64,000 nucleotides of DNA, taken from positions 62,001 to 126,000 of the forward strand of contig CAJMOW010000001.1 of NCBI GenBank assembly GCA_905215145.1. Direction: 5' to 3'. How positions within the stretch are numbered: position 1 is the first letter of the stretch; each line of letters begins with the position of its first letter. The notes beneath the pieces were generated by a model. The model was not told the origin of the DNA, did not search any database, and saw nothing but the letters and a program-made list of their open reading frames with translations. The position numbers were made by a program, and so were the translations under genes. Shown here piece by piece: positions 13,801 through 23,720 of this stretch. The DNA comes from an uncultured bacterium. GTDB lineage: Bacteria > Bacillota_I > Bacilli_A > RF39 > UBA660.

Positions 13801-15507
13801 TCTATTATGTAAACTAAATACAGCGCCACCAATACCACCTCCTACAAATGAAGTAAAATATCTAGATATCATATCCTCTGGAGTAATTCCAAAGTTGTAA
13901 TTCCTTTCTTTATCAGCAATACCTAGTGCATTTAAACCTGAATATAATGCTTTTATTGCATCAGATGTTATTTCTTCTACAGTTTCCTCAACACCTTCAT
14001 TTAGAGAATCATGAATTAGATTTCCAGGTTTCATCTTAGATATGCGGTTTACTATGTTCTTCTGCATATCTAGAAGCCATTTAGCTGCTCCTTTAGAAGT
14101 AGATGTTTTCTTAGCGGTCTCTAATGCAAATTCTTTAGATGATAATTGTTCAGCAGCTTCCTTAACAACAGAGCGGACTTTCGCCTTATCTAAATATGTA
14201 TCTCTAAACCAAAAGTCTTTGAAATAGTCATTATTCATCAAACCATACATAGCTCCCATAGTAGATAACATACCTAAACCCGCTACTCTGTCTGAAGCAC
14301 CTGCTTCCTTAAACGCATTATACGCTTCAGTGGAAGAAGTTCCAGCCATATAAGCTAAAGCTAATCCTCTACCTCATTTAATGGCATTTTCACTAGGAAT
14401 AGAATTTTTTGGAATAAACATCTTTGGAATATTTCCAATAACTCTTTGTTGGAATAATTGCATAGAGCTATCTTCAATTAATTTACCTAAATTTTCTACA
14501 TTCCAAAAACTCTGTCTTCCATAGTCAGAAACGCTACTATCGAACCGAGAAAATCATGCTTGTATATCAGTTGCCATCTGAGCTGATCTTGATGTTGATA
14601 TATCTCCAGTTGCGATGCCTTCAATACTTTTAAAAAGTACAGGAAATAATTTTCCTAATTCCTTAGCAGCAGTCATCGCTCCATAATATTTTCCAACACC
14701 TGGAATAAACATCATACCAACCTTAAAAGCTGTTTTAGCCATTGTGCCAACGACACTTTTATCCAGATCGTCTGAATCAAAGAAATTATATTTATCTCAC
14801 TTACTACCATCGATAGTTAAAGTGTCAGATATATGCAATATATCTTTATTTGCAATATCTCTATTTCCCAGAGTCTCATAAAAAGGATCTCCACTTTCAT
14901 TGAATTTTAGGTCTCCTTTATTGTGCTTAACAATCCTACCATTAATCTCATGTTCCCCATCTTCATCTCATTGAGCTAATACTAATGTAGGTCTTGTCAC
15001 TGCTGATAATCCTCCTCAATCATTAGGAGTCCAATCTTCAAATTGCTGGGTATCAAAGTTAAATACCTTATTAGTTTGAGCAACTTCTCTAATAGACATT
15101 GTTGGAGCAGAAGATTCTCTAAGATTACTTAGTCCCCTACTTCTTCTCTCAGGATTAGAAAATTGAACTAATTTTGGCCTTATATTCGTTACTTTCCCTC
15201 CTATAGGAGCAAAGTAATCATTAGGATCATATTCATAGAAATCCTGTAAATCCTGAACTAATTTACTATTATCAGCATCATTATATAACTTTAAAGCTGT
15301 TTGGTAGTACTGATCAAATTTATTATCATCAAAATTACCAGACTTGTCTTTAAAAGCTTCTTGTATTTGAGGAACTTTTTTGTAATACTCCTTGTCTAAT
15401 AAGCTGGAATTATCAGTTGTTATACCTAAATTAGCTAAGTCTTGTGGAGTTTTATTAGGCGAAAAGAATAAGGTCGCCAACCAATCATTTTTCTTCTGCT
15501 CAATCAT
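7819..15507 (-). CDS. Giant virion cargo protein with internal superfamily 1 helicase domain
   Basis: 2562 residues with TGA as Trp, starting three bases after the preceding gene and overlapping the polymerase start by 11 nt. Residues 250-570 hold glycine-rich hydrophobic stretches (for example MAKTAFKVGMMFIPGVG and FVGGGIGGAVF) that could be membrane-active during DNA ejection. A long helical, charged region follows. Residues 1460-1800 carry helicase motifs in order: Walker A GGAGVGKT (1464-1471), Walker B ILFIDEIS (Asp1567, Glu1568), FGDYKQ (motif III, Asp1596, Gln1599), VQGDEFDYII (motif V-like) and YTLTQRSRKGSIIV (motif VI-like). Then come a proline-rich linker and a C-terminal region of unknown fold. 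Position next to the virion polymerase marks it as a packaged, ejected protein. The helicase could help entry or early transcription; that role is inference. Confidence 0.85.
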
Positions 15508-15509
15508 AA

Positions 15510-17387
15510 TTAGAAATTTGTCTGTATTTGAGACTCCTGTAGTAGTCTCCTGCGATTTAACATATCTGTATAATTACTAGCACTTGTTAATTGATGATTA
15601 GATACTACTGTTGCAATAGCACTATCTGTTATTGGAATAAATATAGCACTTTTATACATTGAGGATGCGTCTCCTATACCAAATAATCCCCCATCAAAGT
15701 TATTTCTATGTTTACTTTTCGAAGGAGTATCTGACCCATAATTAATATATTTAGAGTATAAATCAAATATATAAGACCCCTCGTCTCTATTTACATGATC
15801 AGCTCATTCAGAGTCATCAATGTCAACAGCTTTATCACTAACATACCCATTGACAATAATAAAAGGATGGGCTTCTCTAAATGCTCATTCTCCTGTTTCT
15901 GGTTCTCTATAAATATCAAGATTTAGTTCGTTCAACTTCATAGTTATACTATTTGGAGTGACTCCATATCCAGCATTAAGTCATTCTTGGAATTTTTCAA
16001 ACCTATTTTGTGCATCTAGATCAGGAGTTTTCTTACCTGTTGTCACATATATGTTTTGATCAATCGGTAAGTATGTTCTTTCAATATTACTTACGCCATC
16101 ATAAACTACTTTATCTAATTCACTTTCTGTAAGTAATCTATTTCCAAATGTTATTGAGTTTAAAGCTAAACTTGATCCCAGTCTATCTTCTTTAGCAAAC
16201 ACATCTCTAAGTGTACCCATACCAATTTGCTTACCAGTGGTATCTATTGGTTTGCCATAAGGCTGTGCTAAAGCTTTTATACCTCCTTTAGACTTAGAAT
16301 GTGCAATAGTTATAGGAGTATATTGAACGCCTCCGTTTCCAGTAGTAATCATTTCCTCACGAGTCATTTCAACCTGTTTACTTGATGACCCTTTTCCACT
16401 AGCACTACTAGCTGTAGAATCATAATCTAATTGTTGTTTAATTTCCCTAGTATGATCAGTATGTTCAATAACTGCTATTTTTAATAAATTTTGAACATCT
16501 TTGGGGTCATTTGGATTTAAACCTTCAGCTGTTGCATTGGCTCTTAAGACATTTTTCATATTTCTAGGTAATGTTCTATAAAGATAATTAACAGCAGCTT
16601 CTAAGCTTTTATCGTCACTATATCCTTGATCAGAAGTATTAGTAGATTCTGTAACTTTATATATGCCATCAGGAGAATCAAAACCCAACAACTGTTCAAA
16701 TCCTTTTTCAATTTGATCTTTCTGCTTCGAAGTATATCTATCAAATTGATTTGAAGATTTATTAGTACCAAAAGCACCAATAGTTGATTTCACATAATCT
16801 ACTATTGATTCCATGCCAACAGTATTTGATAAGTCAGTTAGAATATCACTATTGTAAGCTAACTCTGGTTGTTCTTCTCTAAGTCGGATTAACTCCGAGT
16901 TTGTTAATATCCTATATTTATCTGGATTTTCATAATATGTATCTAAAGATACTATTTTAACGCCATTATCATTATCAAAAACATACATGCCACCAGTATT
17001 AGTAATAGCTACTTCTGATCCAGCTCCTTCATCATTAATTTGTTTACTAGCCTGTTGATATAAACTGTTATTATGTTTAATTCTATTAGCCAAAGATTGT
17101 ATTCTAATTAAATCTGACATATCGTAAGATGTTTCCTGGTTTCCTCCAAACAGCGATCCTAAATTTTGAGACTTTCTTAGAAATGTGTTAGCTCTAGACA
17201 GAAAATAATCAACATCATTAGGAAGCCCATTTTCCTTCAGTACATTAATAATTTCCTTCTGTATAAGTTCTTCTTTTTTATTATCTGTTGTTGTACTTGG
17301 TGTGTTTTGAGATTCTTGCTGAGCTATTGAATCTCTAGAAAAGGGGGTATAGTATATACCCCCTGTTTGATATCTTTTTATCTTCAT
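15510..17387 (-). CDS. Virion cargo protein with N-terminal YQTGG tag
   Basis: 625 residues in table 4, ending in TAA. It begins MKIKRYQTGG, the same short basic/aromatic/Gly-Gly leader seen on neighbouring cargo proteins. The rest is polar, Asn- and Ser-rich and mostly helical in appearance, with no enzyme motif I recognise. It starts two bases after the stop of the upstream cargo gene and ends three bases before the start of the helicase-containing one, so all three are expressed together. In crAss-like phages, large proteins at this place fill the capsid or tail barrel and are ejected with DNA. That role is inferred from position and the shared leader. Confidence 0.82.
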
Positions 17388-17388
17388 A

Positions 17389-20300
17389 TTATGACATCAT
17401 TTTTATAAAAAGCCTTATGATATTATTATTTAAGTCATTCACAGCTTTATTAATAGCTTTTTGCTGATCTAAAAATGCTTGTTCATTTGTTTCTCTAAAC
17501 CTTTGAATTGTACCTCCCCTTTTATACCTGAAATATTTAGAATCAGATAGTTTTGGAGATACTTGACTAACATACCTAGGGACATTTAAATCATCAAATC
17601 ATCTAATCCAAGAATGTCTTCTCTTAGGATCATTAGCTTGATCTTGATAAATATCAAAGAATGCTTTACTACGTATATTAGACACTTGATCAGGATATTT
17701 ATAACTTATAAATCCTAACCAATCATTTCCTCATTGCTCTTTTTCACTTGCAGACATACTGTTAAAACCACCAAAGCTTTCAAAAAGTTGTTTTAAATCA
17801 TTCTGATATTTAGTTTCAGCATTAATAGAATCCAACTTATCTTCAATAGCAGTCCTATTCTGTAAATCTTTAGCATAATCCTGCCTAAATTGATAAATAA
17901 GATTTTTAACATTTTGTGTTTGTTGTCCTATCTTATTAGCATCTGCCATATCAAGTTGTGCTAATCCTTGATACCAACGATTCCTGTTTTCATTACTAAT
18001 TTGATTTCTTATATTTGCATACTGTTGCTTTTGAGCAAGTAGTTTATCGTTATACTGATCTATCATTTGTGAAAATTTAGTATCTCTTTCTCCCTTTATT
18101 TGATCAACTCCTGCATCTCTCATCAACCTCTCAGCCATTACTTGATTTGGATCACTAGTAACTGTTTTATATTTTCGCATTTCCTTAATTCGATCATCAT
18201 ACATTCTATGCAAACCATTATCACTAAATCTAGAGTAGAATTCAGTTGGCATTTGCTGTTGAGAACCTATCATTCCCTTACGAATAGCATCTTTCATCTT
18301 TTGAGCAGTACGATTAATACCTCTTGTAGATGCTATAAAATCACCAATACCAAGTAACATATCAGGATTAATACCAGATCATTTTAAATCTCTACTAGAA
18401 CCAAACATACTTGAAGATGGCTTCTCAATATTAGTAGACTGTTTAGTATATTTATCTATTAATGACTCTCTTAATTTAGGATCAATGTCATTTAAAGGCT
18501 TAACTCCTAAGAAATCTGAGTGAAGCCTGGGGTTTGAAAAAACATCTATTGGTTTTGCAGTAACAATAACTGATTCACTGTGCTCATTTACTGGTTTCCC
18601 ATTTTTATCAAGAAATCAATTACTATTAGAACCCCCTTGTGCTTTAATAATCTTACCACCCTTTTTGTGAAATCTTAACCCAATATAGTCATCAACTTGT
18701 TGTAAATAAGGATCAATATTACGAATCTCAGTAGGATTTTTTATGCCACTTAAAGTCACAGGTATATCTCGTACTCCAGTACTTTCGGATAACATTAACG
18801 TAGAAGGAGCTTTAAATTTAATAAATCTTTTAAATACAGGATTTCTATAAAACCAGTCTCCTCCATATCTAGAATTAAACTGTAAAGTTGATGGAAGTAG
18901 TCATCCATTAGACTGTAATTGAGAAGCAATTTCAGGATTTCTTCTAATAACTCTTCCTAAAGTTCTTAATTTAGAAGTGTGGCCTGCTAAAGATCTTATA
19001 TCAAAATCATCTGGAAGTTGTCTATTAGACATTCTAAATCTATAATTTCTACTCATAGGATTTCAACTCCCAGAAAATATATTTGATATAGTAGAATTTG
19101 TTTTAGATTTGGCAGCCTCTGCTGTTCATTTAGCCTCTTGTGCTTTAGATATTTTTAGATGGCCTGATTTAGTTAAATCTTCAATTGCTTGCTTATAGTT
19201 CTTAACAGTACCATCAGAGTTAGCCCATCGAGCTGGCTGGCCATCAACAAATCCTAATTCCTTATCAGCAACTATTTTGTCAATATACTCCCTTTTTAAG
19301 CTTTCTTTTGTTTTAGCTTCTAATTTAGGTAATTTCCCTTTATATTGAGTAGATCTTATATTTTGGACTTCATTCTTTATTCCTTTAACAGCAAAAAGAC
19401 CAGTAGATAAACTTTTTCAATCATCCAAAGTTCCTTTACCAGATACTATATTGTTAACAGCTGATACTGCACTAGTAGCTCCTGAGGCTAATAGTATATT
19501 CTTTAATAATGAAGCAGATTTTTTAACTGTTTTACTCATTTTAGCCATTTTACCACCAATTCCAACACCAGGAAGTAAGCTTATTGTATCTAATCCCAGT
19601 CCTAGGGCTAAGTTACCAAGATCTCCTAAATCAAAACCATCACGGCTGACATCAGCTCCAAACTGAGCTAATGTTGATCCATACCCTAAAGCACCAGCTA
19701 CTGGATTACCACCAGTAGGAATAGCCGCAATTAATGACGCTAAATCACCAGCAATGCTAGCTATTTGCATCTTATCAGCTTTAGTTAAATCTTTTCAATC
19801 TCCATTTTTTAAAGAGGTTTTAGCAACATCTTTGTCAGTTCTTTCAGTTATTGTCTTAGCTGTGGTATCGTTTTCAATATTAGAAACTTTTGCTGCATTA
19901 ATTCTACCTCCTGATTGAAACTTAGGTTTATTATCAAATATGTTTCTAGATGCTCTATCTCATCTTTCTCCATTAACCATAGGAGTTCTAGTAGTATATA
20001 AACTTCTAATTAAAGTAGAAATTGGAAGTAATGAGGAATCTATAATTACACCTCCTAATGTATTACCTCTAAAATTCTGAGTATTTTGAGAAAGAATTTC
20101 CTGTCATTTACGAGATAATGCACCAGTAAATGTATGATTTTCAGGATTAGCAGAAAGAACTCCTGAGTTTATTAAAGATTGAACTTCTTCTGGTGTCATT
20201 TGATAAGGTTGTTCCATTCCATCTCTATAAAATCATACATCATTTACATCATATGGATTTCGAAAGATTGTTGCAGCCGTGGTGCCATTAGAACCTGGGA

Positions 20301-21723
20301 TATTAATTTCATAGTATCCTTTTGCTCTTTCTGACCATTTAGTAACTGGATTAGTAATATCCTCATAATTTATAGAAACTCCTGATAACGGATCTAACTC
20401 CTCGGATTCTCCAGTATTAATATTGTACCTTAATCTTTTAACTGCTTCAGGAGTTACAAATCCATATCTATCTCTAGCAGAATCTTTGTCATAATATTCA
20501 TATACTACTGAATTTGGATCATTGGGATCTTTTAATGTTCTAAACATCATTCCTCTATTATTATTTCTTAACCCAGGAAGAAAGAAAGAGTCATTATAAC
20601 TTGTAAAAGGATTAGAACTATTTCCCCAAACATCTATTCCATTAGTACCATATATATTATTCTTGTTGCTATTTATCCACTGATCTAGATTTCTATAAAA
20701 TACTGAGTTATCATCCTCTGCAACACTCTTTGGGATTAATTTACCATCAAATCAAAATCATCCTTTTAAGGGATCAAATTGATGCTTATCTCTTAGAACT
20801 TCATCATTTATGTATACTCGACTACCACCAAAAACTTGATCTCCATCTACATCTGCTAAATTATATGACCCATCTGGATTTGTAGTAACTTTTAAACCAG
20901 CAATGGAGTGAGTATTAGGATCAACGTTATCTCTGACTTCTTTTTCAGTAAATTTAGAAGTTGATTGGTTAGTTGAAGAATTTTTATTAGTAGAATTACT
21001 ATCTAAAAATATACCGATATCATCTAGAGCTAGCTTATCCTCTTCGGTTCATGTCCCATTTTCCACACGCTCCACTAAACTCTTAACACCTTCATCCCCT
21101 AAACGATTGTAAAGATCTATATAAGCTTGCTTATCAAGATTACCATAACCCTTAAATGTATCCTTATCAGTATAACTAGCAATATCTTTTAGGGCTTGAA
21201 GTCTTCTTCTAACTTGTAAATTATTAGCTCCTTGTATAAAAACTTTATTTCCATTAACTAATTCATAGTTCCCGTCCTTGTCTCTTTTATACTCGACATT
21301 TATAGCATTAGATCAATCATATATCGAATTACCAGGAGTAGGAGCAGTATAAGTAAATCCCTTTAAAGCATTAATTGCATTTCTAGATGCATTTTCCTTA
21401 CCTCTTCACGAATTACCAAAAAACCTTCCTATTCTACTTCGACGATTCCCCAATCGATTATTTTGACTATTTGTAACATCAAATTGTACATTTCCATCTA
21501 ATCTATCAGCATTAGAATCATAGGACAAATTTTCTCCATTCCTTAAAGCATCTGTAATTTTACTAAATTGATAGGCTGTTTCGTCGTCTAATGATTTACC
21601 ATAGTTTGTTAGTTGATTTAAAAAATTATCATCAACTTCAAACTTATTTCCATCAATAGTAAAAGTACCATATCTTTTATTAGAAGTAGAACCACCTTTT
21701 TGATATTTAATTATTTGTGCCAT
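17389..21723 (-). CDS. Large virion cargo protein with hydrophobic glycine-rich segment and repeated KxxGG motifs
   Basis: 1444 residues in table 4; the standard code gives only scattered fragments. It begins MAQIIKYQKGGS. Near residues 650-770 is a long Ala/Gly/Leu-rich stretch (LASLIAAIPTGGNPVAGALG, LALGLGLDTISLLPGVGIGG) that looks membrane-inserting. Short basic Gly-Gly motifs recur inside: KFQSGGRINAAK, FHKKGGKIIKAQGG and YKRGGTIQRFR. The last third is a charged helical region. Its gene follows a strong hairpin terminator, so its expression may be lower than that of the small gene before it. Probably an ejected protein that helps form a conduit in the host envelope; function is inferred. 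Confidence 0.83.
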
Positions 21724-21746
21724 TCTATCACACTTATATTATACTT

Positions 21747-21782
21747 AAAAAGGGGAATTGATCATCTACAATCCCCCTTTTA
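21747..21782 (-). terminator. Intrinsic terminator after the small cargo gene
   Basis: On the minus strand AAAAGGGGGATTG and CAATTCCCCTTTTT form a long stem with an 8-nt loop, ending in a T run. It lies 12 nt past the stop of the gene at 21795..22079 and 24 nt before the start of the next one. It probably limits read-through so that the small protein is made in excess of the giant ones. Confidence 0.85.
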
Positions 21783-21794
21783 TCTTTCAATGAT

Positions 21795-22079
21795 CTACTT
21801 ACGACATTTCTTGCGTTTTACAAGCTTACCACCTTTCTTGAAAACAGGCTCCGAATCAACAGGAGCTCCTATTGGTTCTTGTGCAGGAGCTTGTGCCTGC
21901 GAAAGTAACGAAAGAAATGCCTCACAAGCCTGTGCTAGTATATTACAGTCACCAGACTGTAATCCTTGAGCCATCATATTAGCAATTTCTACAAGTGGAT
22001 CTTGCTGTGCTGCTGCTGGCTGTTGTGCAGCAGGTGCAGGAGCACTACCACCTTCCTGCATAAATTTAATTACCTTCAT
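21795..22079 (-). CDS. Small Ala/Gln/Pro-rich virion protein with Gly-Gly leader
   Basis: 94 residues, no Trp. It begins MKVIKFMQEGGS, followed by an APAPAAQQPAAAQQD linker, a short helical core with Cys residues (SGDCNILAQACEAFL), and a basic tail FKKGGKLVKRKKC. The leader and tail both match the basic Gly-Gly motif of the large cargo proteins. The gene has its own promoter (22161..22192) and terminator (21747..21782), so it is likely made in large amounts. It may be an internal scaffold or cargo adaptor. I know no family assignment for it. Confidence 0.8.
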   Translation of the reverse strand: MKVIKFMQEGGSAPAPAAQQPAAAQQDPLVEIANMMAQGLQSGDCNILAQACEAFLSLLSQAQAPAQEPIGAPVDSEPVFKKGGKLVKRKKCRK

Positions 22080-22160
22080 ATAAATATTTACTTTATTTAA
22101 TTAATAATTTTATAAATTCTTCTAGTTAACTCTTTCATTATCATATATTCATTTAATGCT

Positions 22161-22192
22161 CAAAGATAATACTTTAGTTTTTAATATCCAAA
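22161..22192 (-). promoter_or_regulatory. Bacteroidetes-type promoter, leftward
   Basis: Minus-strand TTTG (22192-22189), 20 nt, TATCTTTG (22168-22161), matching the Bacteroides -33 TTTG and -7 TAnnTTTG boxes. It drives the small cargo gene at 22079 and probably the whole left part of the map. Its -7 box is identical to that of the divergent promoter at 22238..22269. Confidence 0.82.
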
Positions 22193-22237
22193 TAAATTCT
22201 ATAAAAATTACTTCTGTGATAAATTTTATATAAATTG

Positions 22238-22269
22238 TTTGACATATTAATTATATATTACTATCTTTG
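22238..22269 (+). promoter_or_regulatory. Bacteroidetes-type promoter, rightward
   Basis: Plus-strand TTTG (22238-22241), 20 nt, TATCTTTG (22262-22269). Box sequences and spacing equal those of the leftward promoter 45 bp away. It is the only plus-strand promoter I find, and it faces a region without an open reading frame that ends in an intrinsic terminator, which defines the RNA below. Confidence 0.82.
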
Positions 22270-22273
22270 TATC

Positions 22274-22407
22274 ACAACCCAAGAATATAAAATAGAGTCT
22301 ATTTCATTCTCTAAGGAGATGCTAGATTAAACATGAGATAATAAAGGGTTAAAGAAGATAGTTATTATCTTCTTATGGAGAGTAGAATTATTCTACTCTC
22401 CTTTTTT
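22274..22407 (+). ncRNA. Candidate structured non-coding RNA, about 134 nt
   Basis: Bounded by a clear promoter and a perfect plus-strand intrinsic terminator, with no usable reading frame (the first ATG is followed by a stop after two codons). Predicted helices: AACCC (22276-22280) with GGGTT (22346-22350) closing a multiloop; AAATAG/CTATTT (22290-22304); CAT-CTC/GAG-ATG with a bulge (22305-22321); a 9-bp hairpin AAGAAGATA/TATCTTCTT (22352-22374); and the terminator stem (22377-22401). It matches no tRNA or riboswitch I know. It could regulate late genes, the host, or packaging. The 3' end is antisense to the last codons of the DUF192 gene. Confidence 0.7.
22377..22407 (+). terminator. Intrinsic terminator of the plus-strand RNA
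   Basis: GGAGAGTAGAA, loop TTA, TTCTACTCTCC, then six T. The stem is a perfect 11 bp and the T run is only on the plus strand, so it terminates rightward transcription. The stem also contains the TAG stop and the last Gly-Glu codons of the converging minus-strand gene. Confidence 0.88.
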
Positions 22408-23010
22408 ATTAGGACCCAAAACATATTCTGGTTTTCTTTCATCTTGTTTTTTTAATATTTTGAATATATATTTTCCTAATTTCTTGTAGTCAGAATCCTT
22501 CTTAGATTTATTGGCGCGTTTCGCTTTACTAATTAATGATTTAGTTTCTTTAATTGATATAATCCGCTCACCACCAACTAGATCCATTTGAGGCTTGCCA
22601 TCTGATCCTAATATATACATCTTTTCTACCTCTTCATCAGAAATATCATCATCCTCAAAGTCTAATTCATCTCCTATTTGAATTCCAGAATTAGCATTAA
22701 CTTCAAGAACATATACTAATTTTTCATCAGGATCTGCAATACACTCTATAACTTCATCTGATTTAGGTTCCCCATATTCTACTGCAACTACTTCATCATC
22801 ATCATTTATAAAAATAATATCAATAGGAAAATCCATATCTTTAGTATTAAATACCAGAGAACCTTGTGGATTACCAGAGTAATTAAACAACATACCCTCT
22901 GAATCCTCCATAGACTCTACATTAGAAAGTCCTTGGGTTTTTTCCTCTTCAGTTTCTGCAACTAAGACTTTATATTTCTTATCTGCTATTTCAATTATTG
23001 TTTCTTTCAT
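22393..23010 (-). CDS. DUF192-domain virion-region protein
   Basis: 205 residues from ATG at 23010, chosen because it sits just after the upstream stop; an in-frame ATG at 23037 would overlap that gene. The N-terminal half matches the DUF192 (UPF0127) pattern: VAETEEEKTQGLSN, then EGMLFNY, then VFNTKDMDFPIDIIFIN. An acidic linker (DFEDDDISDEEVEK) and a Lys-rich tail follow. DUF192 proteins occur widely in bacteria and their biochemical role is unclear. Its position among virion genes suggests that it is packaged or acts in assembly. No Trp codons. The final codons overlap the terminator of the opposing RNA. Confidence 0.83.
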   Translation of the reverse strand: MKETIIEIADKKYKVLVAETEEEKTQGLSNVESMEDSEGMLFNYSGNPQGSLVFNTKDMDFPIDIIFINDDDEVVAVEYGEPKSDEVIECIADPDEKLVYVLEVNANSGIQIGDELDFEDDDISDEEVEKMYILGSDGKPQMDLVGGERIISIKETKSLISKAKRANKSKKDSDYKKLGKYIFKILKKQDERKPEYVLGPNKKGE

Positions 23011-23011
23011 A

Positions 23012-23719
23012 TTAATACACTCTAAATGGAATATCATTATTAATCATTGAATCTAATTGTTCCTTAATTAAATCATTTCTAACTCCAACTCCATTTCTTT
23101 TATAGTTATTATTAATTAGGTTAGTATCTTGATTATGAATACCTTCAACAAAATTAGGAAATCTCTCTAAAGCATTTTTGCCATTATGAGATCTTACATT
23201 ATACATTAAGTCTACTAGTTGTACCCTTGGAATTATACTTAAACTATCAAATGCTCCTGGAGAATATCTTCTATCATAAGTTGCCTTTGTCTTATTGTAA
23301 TATTTTGGAAGTACAGTGTTTATATGTAAACTATCTATTTCTGATTTATTCATTTTGCCATTGTGATTACTATCTTGCAAAATTGAATCTATTTCAGGGT
23401 TAGATTTTAATTTAATGCCAGGACCTAATACTCTTGTATTTTTATCGGATATATCATTCTTATCAATATATGCAGATCAAGTATTATCCTTATTTCTTCC
23501 AGCATTAATACTATTTTCAGCCTTTCAGTGAAATTGATTTAAGGCTTTTAGAGTTTCATCCCTATTTTTTGAATCCAATTTTACTTTTTCTAATGTAGTT
23601 AGATTAATAGGGATATTTAATCCTAATGATTTCATGATTGGATTTATAGTAATGCTGTTAGAATCTATCATTTTAAGTGTCTCACCTAATGGATTTGTAA
23701 CAGTTATATATCTTGGCAT
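23012..23719 (-). CDS. Virion protein with EF-hand-like loop, possibly lysozyme-like
   Basis: 235 residues in table 4 (two internal TGA codons). The middle contains DSNHNGKMNKSEID, a good match to a calcium-binding EF-hand loop (D-x-N-x-N-G, Glu at position 12). The C-terminal part has VQLVDLMYNV followed by RFPNFVEGI, which resembles the conserved helix of phage lysozyme-type muramidases. I cannot see a full catalytic set, so hydrolase activity is a suggestion only. The gene lies between two cargo-type genes with gaps of one or two bases, consistent with a virion-associated, host-entry protein. Confidence 0.7.
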
Positions 23720-23720
23720 A

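Noticed and set aside
22080..22392. tRNA, including a UCA suppressor tRNA, in the only large gene gap
   Set aside because: No cloverleaf with acceptor and T-arm can be drawn; the helices found are of another layout.
22377..22407. Terminator for the minus-strand DUF192 gene
   Set aside because: On the minus strand the stem is preceded by A and not followed by T, so the direction is rightward; weak two-way action cannot be excluded.
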